Shown here piece by piece: positions 57,572 to 64,000 of a DNA stretch of 64,000 nt. The notes below the pieces were generated by a model, which was not told the DNA's origin, ran no database searches, and was given only the letters and a program-made list of their open reading frames with translations. Numbering within the stretch: position 1 is the stretch's first letter; every line of letters starts with the position of its first letter. Source of the DNA: Azadirachta indica (lineage: Eukaryota > Streptophyta > Magnoliopsida > Sapindales > Meliaceae); the NCBI GenBank assembly GCA_022749755.1, contig CM040440.1, positions 18,773,269-18,837,268 of the forward strand. Direction: 5' to 3'. A program made the position numbers and the translations under genes.

Positions 57572-58224
57572 AACAGTCTACCTGAGACTGCAGGCTTTTT
57601 TTGCCCTGTTTGCATTGCTCAAACCAAGATCGCAGTTTTTGACAGCTAAAAATCAGATCAAAATGCTGAGGCACAAATTAGCAATTGCCATCCTCAAGAT
57701 ATCTCCAAGCTATGGTACATAAAAAGTTAACAGGACACAAAAACTAAAAACCCTTCTAGGAAAAGGCCAAAGAGATGGCAACTTCTGCTATCAGATTCCC
57801 ACCACCTCACATCTGGCTACAATGATTCTATATTTACACATACATTATTCTTCATTCACGATCTTGTTGAACCATGAATCAGGCTGTTGCTGGAGCTCAT
57901 AATCAGTGGTTAGGTAAAATCACACATCGTGAATACCAATCTTGAGAAGGAATTAACAAGGCTGGTCCTTGTCTGCCTCAGAAACAGCTGAAGCCTCACA
58001 AGAGTCAATAAAAAATGCACATTAATATGTTATTGCACACATGTACAGAAAGAAGAGTCGGTGAGTTGGTGATAACCGATTTCTCAAAAGATTATGTGCA
58101 TGGGCAGGGAAACCAGGGTATCCTCTTTTCTTCTATTTGAGGCTCAATACCCACAGACACACCGACAAAACAAAATTCTTCCATTCCAAGGGTGACATCA
58201 TTTCTGCAAAAATTAGGACTCTTT
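57571..58224. other. Probable 3' UTR / downstream region of the CW gene
   Basis: Sequence following the stop codon (58225-58227) of the minus-strand CW gene. It is less AT-rich than the spacer farther left, which fits a 3' UTR. The end is not defined. Confidence 0.4.
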
Positions 58225-61200
58225 TTAACGGCTAATAGCATCCATTGCCAGCCGTACCAAACGAAGAAATCCCTCTATGTCTTGGAAGTTGAAATCAAGA
58301 GCCCTCTTAATGGAAGAAATACCCTCCCTGTGTTGGCCCTCCCCCAAGCTTACATTAGCAGCTGCAAAGGCATTCCTTGATTTCCTTGAAGCCTCCATGG
58401 CAAAATTTATGTCGTGTGTCTGCAAACCATCAAGTTTGAATGTTAATACTTCTCTAGCGACATACAAAGATTAGCCATGAAGCATATGGTTTGACTCAGC
58501 AATAAGCCAGTAAAATAACCTTCTCTTTTGTGGAGAACATGTCAGCAATAAATGAGATAATCAGACATATAGAGATAGAATTGTGTATGTGAAAGGAGAC
58601 AATGTTTTATTTGCAGGATAAACAATGTAGCCAAGATTACCATTACAAGTCCAGCTGAAATACTGCATCACCTATAGTTTCAGAGCTAGTTTGTGATAAC
58701 CAGACTTAAAACCATGTTCTTTAATAGAATTTCTGAAAAGAAGAAACAGAAGTTTCTAAGCGAGATGAAATTATACTTACAAAACTGAGCAACCGCATTA
58801 AATTAGGAGGACGATTTCGAGCAGCGATGATATGGTTTCCAGTGACTTGCGGAGAGCTAACACCTTTTGGTAAGGCAACCTTGTCTACTGTTGTTGGGTG
58901 GTTTAAGTTATCAACATCCGAGGCAGAAGAAGAAGGAGACTCACCTGATAACACCAAGAAATACAACACCATCATGTCAAGAAAAAAGGTGGCAGGAACA
59001 GCAAATTGCTGGGTCAACAAACAATTAAAGGTAAACATTTAAAGATAGAACAAAAGAATGAAAAAGATGTTAAGATGTGGGTTATTGACATCCAAAGATA
59101 CCAAAAGGATTGGCCAATTATGCATCAATATCAACACAGTTTTAACATGGAGTTCTTGTCTAAAACATTAGATTAAAAAAATAATGATGTCCTAGATGAG
59201 TATTCTAGTATCAGATAGCATCTTGATGTTTTTAACACTGATGTCCACCAGCCAATAATTATGATCCATGGCGTCTGAATAATGGATGGTGATATCTCTA
59301 CAATGGCACATATTCACCAATTCAAAACAGGTGAACAAAATTAAATGCTAGATTCATTGGTATAATTTGAAAATAACAATCATTACTAATTTTGTTACCC
59401 TAAAACTCCCCCATATAGGGCAACAGGTTTGCATCTAGAGAGTAATATTGGACCCTGCAACATCTAGTACTCAGAAAACCCATGAGATATAATATCTCAG
59501 GTAGGTGAGCAAAATGAGTTTTGAACTTCAGACATCTTGGTTGGAGACAATGGATTTCACTGTTGACTCACCTCTTAGGGTTAAAAGATCATCTAATTCC
59601 AAGGCAGTTGAAGATAAAACCCTAGTTTGAGGGACATGTTCAAAGGATATGTCATATTAGGCTGAGAGCCAAGAACTTCTATAGGTAACCAACCAAACAT
59701 GCAACCAGTAGAATACAGTACTAATAATGGAAAACGGTAAAGTAGGCAAAACTAAAGAAAATAATCAATTTAGTTTTTGGCTTCAAAAATACAAAATTTA
59801 AAAAAAAAAAAAATAAGTGCCCTAAGATGGCCTTCTAATCAACCAACCTAAAAGACTAATTCTAGAAACTGCAACAACTCCAGTATGATTTTTAATAATT
59901 ATTTCAAAGTTCTATATTCATTTTTCTTTCATTTTCATAAGTGCGCATGTTGCAGCTTTATGACATTTATGTGCTCTCATTTAACCTGCAAAATTCAACT
60001 GATGAGCACAAAACACAAAAATACAGCAGCCACGTAAAATCCATTTTTAACTCTATCCTGGCAATAAAAAAAAGATATGGACATCAGATTATTCTCATAT
60101 CATCATATCTAGGACAATATCACGCTAAAGCATGCATGTTTCAGAAGTGGAAGGTCTAATGGACACTCTTTAAGTTAATTTATTCATACAGAACCCATAG
60201 TTATAATGATTACCACCACTCTGCTCCCAAGGAGATTCAGTTTCAATGGTTCAAACACATTTCAAAGGTAAATCTTTCAATATGGCATCAGGAAGAGCTA
60301 AGAGACTAACACAGTTCAGCAAATGTTAGAATTTCCAAAATTCAATCACCAAGTGCGGCCAGACTCTGCTCATATGAAAATCCAAATATGCAGATGTTTG
60401 CTACTACCTAATCACAAATAAAGAACCACAGGCAACTACAGGCATAACCAGTAATATCTTCATTATCATACAGAGATGAAGGGCATGAGAATTCATCCCA
60501 CATCCAATATCACACCATTGATTTATCCAAATTACCAGGAGGAGCCATTTGTAAAGCTGCCTGCAACTCTTGTCGATCTCTGCTTGCACCGGCATGCGAG
60601 TTATAAACTACTCTCATATATGCCACCTCCATGCACTTGTAGGCTAGTGCAGCAGCAGCCATGTCTTTAGATTTCTCATATTCATGCGCGCAAAACCTAA
60701 AGAATACAAATCAAATTTAAAAGTTAAACTTCAAAAGCTCAAAAAAGGTTTGATGAGACCAATATCATCCCCAATTGATAATGAACAGAAACAGTGTCAT
60801 GTACAAACAAGTCAGCAATCCAGGCCTCAAATTCATATTCCAGAACATATTTGATAATAAAAAATAAGTCAAGAACTAACAAGGCAATTGCATCTACCAA
60901 GTACCATAACTCTGATCACATGCCACATCATATAACAGTTGAAATAATATTAAATAAATAGCAACCAAGGAAAGGTGAAAAGCATATATCATCACTCCAT
61001 TAAACCTCAGACAACATTCAATGAACAATCACATGATTGCTAGAAAGCTTCCTTGACTTGCACACATTTTGTAGAATCAGAGATTCATACCTCCAGCTGC
61101 ATATTGTGGTAATTACTTTGAACAAAGGAAATCAAACTTAATTCAGAAAAGGAAAGCCCTAGATCTCTAAACTTGCTCAAATAAAGTTAAGTTTGTAGAA

Positions 61201-63960
61201 AATCCGAGATCTTCAAAATCTATTCAAGAGAAGAAGAAATCATCTCATTTGCCAAAAATTAGCAAAGTCCTTGACCCAGAGATACAGCTAAAGCTTTTGA
61301 CTTACTCGCATAGTTTTGCAGTGCTACTATATATGTGCATCCACTGTATCATTTCTCCATGCCTGCCACTCTCGCTGCTGTTAGATTCAAACAGAGAAGC
61401 CCCATGAAGAAACTTGAGGGCTGCCTGGAAGTAAAGCCCTATGCTCTCAAGGTTGGACCCCGCGTTCTGCAAACGATAACTCATCTTGCTCAGAGCTAAG
61501 AAGAAGCATAACACTCAGTACCAAATTAACAGAACAAGTTAAAACCTTTAGACGGTCAGCCAGGTGCTTCAAATCTTTAGCTTCTTTCACAGCATTGTTA
61601 GCAGCTTGACTGGAGGAATCCTTTCTTGCTGGACTTGGGGCATCAACTTCCCTGCCCCTGTGTCCATTCTGTGTGGGGTGTTTTGAACTAATATGCTGGG
61701 ATCCATTCTGATGATCAACCTTCCTGATTTGTTTTGATACCTTTGAAGCATCATCAACTTTACAGCCGTCAGCTGCCAAAATATCAGATCCACTTCCTCT
61801 GTGAGACCCATGAGCCAGTCGAGGACAGCGAACAGGTGTATCATTTTGAGCTCCTCCAGAGGGTGGTAATGACATTGACTTGCCTTTCCCAGAGACAAGT
61901 TCCACATGATCTATTTTGTCAGAATTGAAACCCTTTGAAGACCTTTCACCATTGCAGTCTTGCAGAAGACTCTGCTTGGGAGTGGATATTGCATCCCGAC
62001 CACAGATAGCGTCTACTTTAGCATCGGTACCACCATTTCCCCCTAAACTTGATTGATTCTCTCTTTTAGAACTCTCACTGAACAATTTTCCAGCAGAGTC
62101 TTTCTTCTCGACATATCTCTTCTCATTTTCTTCAGGCTTGACCCCATACTTCTCCTGGAACTTGTTTCTACCATCCCTGGGTTTTATTTCACAGGAAGGC
62201 ACGTGATCTTGCACTTCATTAACAGCATCAGATTTAGAACTTCGGCTCTTATCCTTGGACCGTGAAGAAGACCCCTTCGCAGACTTCCGTGGACGAGAAC
62301 CATTGGCATGATGTCGGCTGTCGGTCTGTCTATCCTCATCATGACATTCATCTAAGGTTGTTGGTTTCCTAGGACGTTGAGAATCTTGGCATAAATAATC
62401 TGCACTACCATTTGCAGGATGGCGGTTTGTTATTTCAGGAGAAGGCAAGATTGCTCTAGCTTTATCATCAGGCAAGTGACTAAAATCCTTATCCTGAATA
62501 TCAAGCACAGAGGACTCAAGCAACCCATGTTGAACCACGGTAGATTTGTCCTTCCTTGCTGTCCCAGATCTATCACTCCCGCCCTCATCTTCATCATATG
62601 AGCATCTTCTTGGGCTACCCATGCCAAAAAATTCAGTATCATGAGATTCATTTTTCCCATTGAGATTCCTTCTTGCTGACGTGCCCTTATCTGGATTAAA
62701 AATTCTCATGGGAGATGAAGAAACTGACTCCACCGGTGAGCCTTTTGCTTCATGGAAACTGGATTTATTTTTATGGGAACCAGAAACCTTGGACGAGCTT
62801 GAAGTGGCTGCCACAGAAGTATGTACAGGTCCCAAATCCCTTTTATTATCCATGCCATCCAGGCTTCGTTGAGAAAATGTGCTCCCCACATCTTGCCCTA
62901 CTTGCTGGTTCTTCGTATGACTGCCTTTTTTGTCTGCTTTACCACTGCCTCTACTTAAACTAGACTCCTTCCCCCCAGACTTGGATACCCTGGCCTTCTT
63001 TTCCCTTCTGTAGTCATTCTCACTGAACTCTTCCACAAAATTTCTGCCGGCCAAAATATCATTTCCTGCACTTGCGTAAGTTTGATCTTCGTGACTGTCC
63101 TTTATTTTCCTCTTTTTTGTAGTAGCATCATCCAATGAATCCTTGACTTTATCTTTCAGTTTTTTAGCAGAAACCTGTGGCCTTTCCTTTGTATCAGACT
63201 TTGAGTCCTTAGAAGAATAGTCATTATGCTTACATTGTTCCTTCCCTGCTGAGGTAGTTGGCAAACCATTACTCAAGCTTGGACCCCCCTTCCCTGGTGC
63301 CCCTCCATGGTCAGCAATCCAATCTCCATCAGTAAAATTCAGACTTCCAGTCTTGATTTTCTTGGAGGCTCTAGAGCTATCTCGATCAAAGTCCCTTTTG
63401 CTTCTCATCTTCAAACTCCTGCTATCACCTAAGCACATGTTTCACAAATGGACACCATTACATATTATAACACAAGGGAAACTTACAAGGGCACAATAGA
63501 TCTGTTTATATGTTCAAATGCAGTACCTCCATCGGAATTATGGTCCGGTACTTTATGCTTCTCTTTCTGCTTATGTTTGTGTTTTTCCGCAGACAAATCA
63601 CTTGACTTGCTTAGCTGCCGAACATCTGGTTCACTTACCACTGGTGAATGACCCATATCATTTAAGCTTTCACACCTAACTGATGCTCGGATGTTTTTCT
63701 TCATTGATTTTGACAACTGAGTGGTACCATCCTTATTGGCACTGGGTATTTCTTTAATACCATGTTTCTTCTTTCCACCATGAGGGGCATGTGAACCAAA
63801 ATTTCGGTGGTGCCGAATGTCAGCCAAGGTTGCACTTGACATAACACCACCAGGATTCATTTGAAGATTATTCTGACTCTCTGGACCAGGGACTTGGTAC
63901 AGTGCAATAAGAGCTTTAGTTGTTTCCTCTTCACTAAAACTACATTTGTTCATTCCAGGC
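58225..63960 (-). CDS. CW-type zinc-finger protein, C-terminal 998 residues (5' partial)
   Basis: Six exons in transcript order: 63527-63960, 61546-63428, 61306-61466, 60536-60696, 58781-58944, 58225-58419, ending at TAA. Phases close throughout and the gene continues upstream beyond the window. The first exon here opens with PGMNKCSFSEEETTKAL, the block that directly follows the CW domain in this plant family; the CW domain (a histone H3K4-methyl reader) is therefore outside the window. Next come SATLADIRHHRNFGSHAP, a long Lys/Ser-rich disordered region (KHKHKQKEKHKV, KKRKIKDS, many SSS-KDKS), and a conserved helical C-terminal domain from about KEAKDLKHLADRLK through SIGLYFQAALKFLHGASLFE, SKDMAAAALAYKCMEVAYM and NVSLGEGQHREGISSIKRALDF. 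The role is inferred to be chromatin-linked from the family. Introns are GT-AG. The exact Arabidopsis counterpart is not assigned. Confidence 0.88.
59395..59590 (-). mobile_element. tRNA-derived SINE candidate in the fourth intron of the CW gene
   Basis: Within the intron 58945-60535, the minus strand from 59572 to 59504 reads like a degenerate tRNA: it opens with GGTGAG and closes with CTCACC, which pair as an acceptor-like stem. A box-A-like segment GAGTCAACAGTG follows the start and a box-B-like AAGTTCAAAACTC lies about 35 bases further on. The span is 69 bases. A non-tRNA body follows to about 59395. No clear flanking duplication was found, so it may be old. Confidence 0.4.
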
Positions 63961-64000
63961 CTAGAAACATATAGAGATAGAAAAGTCAAACTTTAGGAGG

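Overview
The window is nuclear DNA of a flowering plant, almost certainly a eudicot and probably a rosid (Citrus-like is my guess, not provable here). Protein-coding genes are split by GT-AG introns, exon frames join cleanly, intergenic DNA is very AT-rich with many (AT)n, (GA)n and (AAT)n microsatellites, and every recognised protein is closest to an Arabidopsis family member. There are no operons, CRISPR arrays or prokaryotic features.

Layout. 1-4963 (+): most of a cluster I HAK/KUP potassium transporter (HAK5-like), with the N-terminus cut by the window edge. 4964-11515: AT-rich spacer with a four-copy diverged repeat family (about 6.0-8.65 kb) and a 420-bp retroposed insertion flanked by a perfect 20-bp duplication (8847-9306). 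11516-12076 (-): intronless NF-YB (NF-YB4/5 type) histone-fold subunit. 12077-17640: AT-rich spacer. 17640-22181 (+): ELM2/SANT-like nuclear protein with a leader intron. 22182-27602: spacer. 27603-30271 (+): INDETERMINATE-DOMAIN (IDD) zinc-finger transcription factor. 32155-37468 (-): 12-exon cation diffusion facilitator (MTPC4-like). 38516-46514 (-): 13-exon LUMINIDEPENDENS (LD) homeodomain protein. 48937-54753 (+): 19-exon CULLIN1. 58225 to beyond 63960 (-): C-terminal 998 residues of a CW-type zinc-finger protein whose CW domain lies outside the window.

I rebuilt each gene by walking donor and acceptor sites and checking that phases close. Lengths obtained: CUL1 738 aa, LD 1052 aa, MTPC4-like 503 aa, IDD 583 aa, SANT-like 845 aa, NF-YB 186 aa. 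The CUL1 model has the same length as Arabidopsis CUL1 and puts the NEDD8-acceptor lysine at residue 682.

The genes do not form a pathway. Several are nuclear regulators (NF-YB, SANT-like, IDD, LD, CW protein), two are membrane transporters and one is a ubiquitin-ligase scaffold; this is ordinary plant gene order. LD and CUL1 are divergently arranged across about 2.4 kb. I found no undescribed biological system. The best second-look items are three GC-AG introns (two of them forced by reading frame), the retroposed insertion with its target-site duplication, a TTAGGG-type telomere-like array just upstream of LD with an out-of-frame upstream ORF overlapping the LD start, sense-strand G-rich tracts downstream of CUL1 and MTPC4, and a tRNA-like SINE candidate in an intron of the CW gene.
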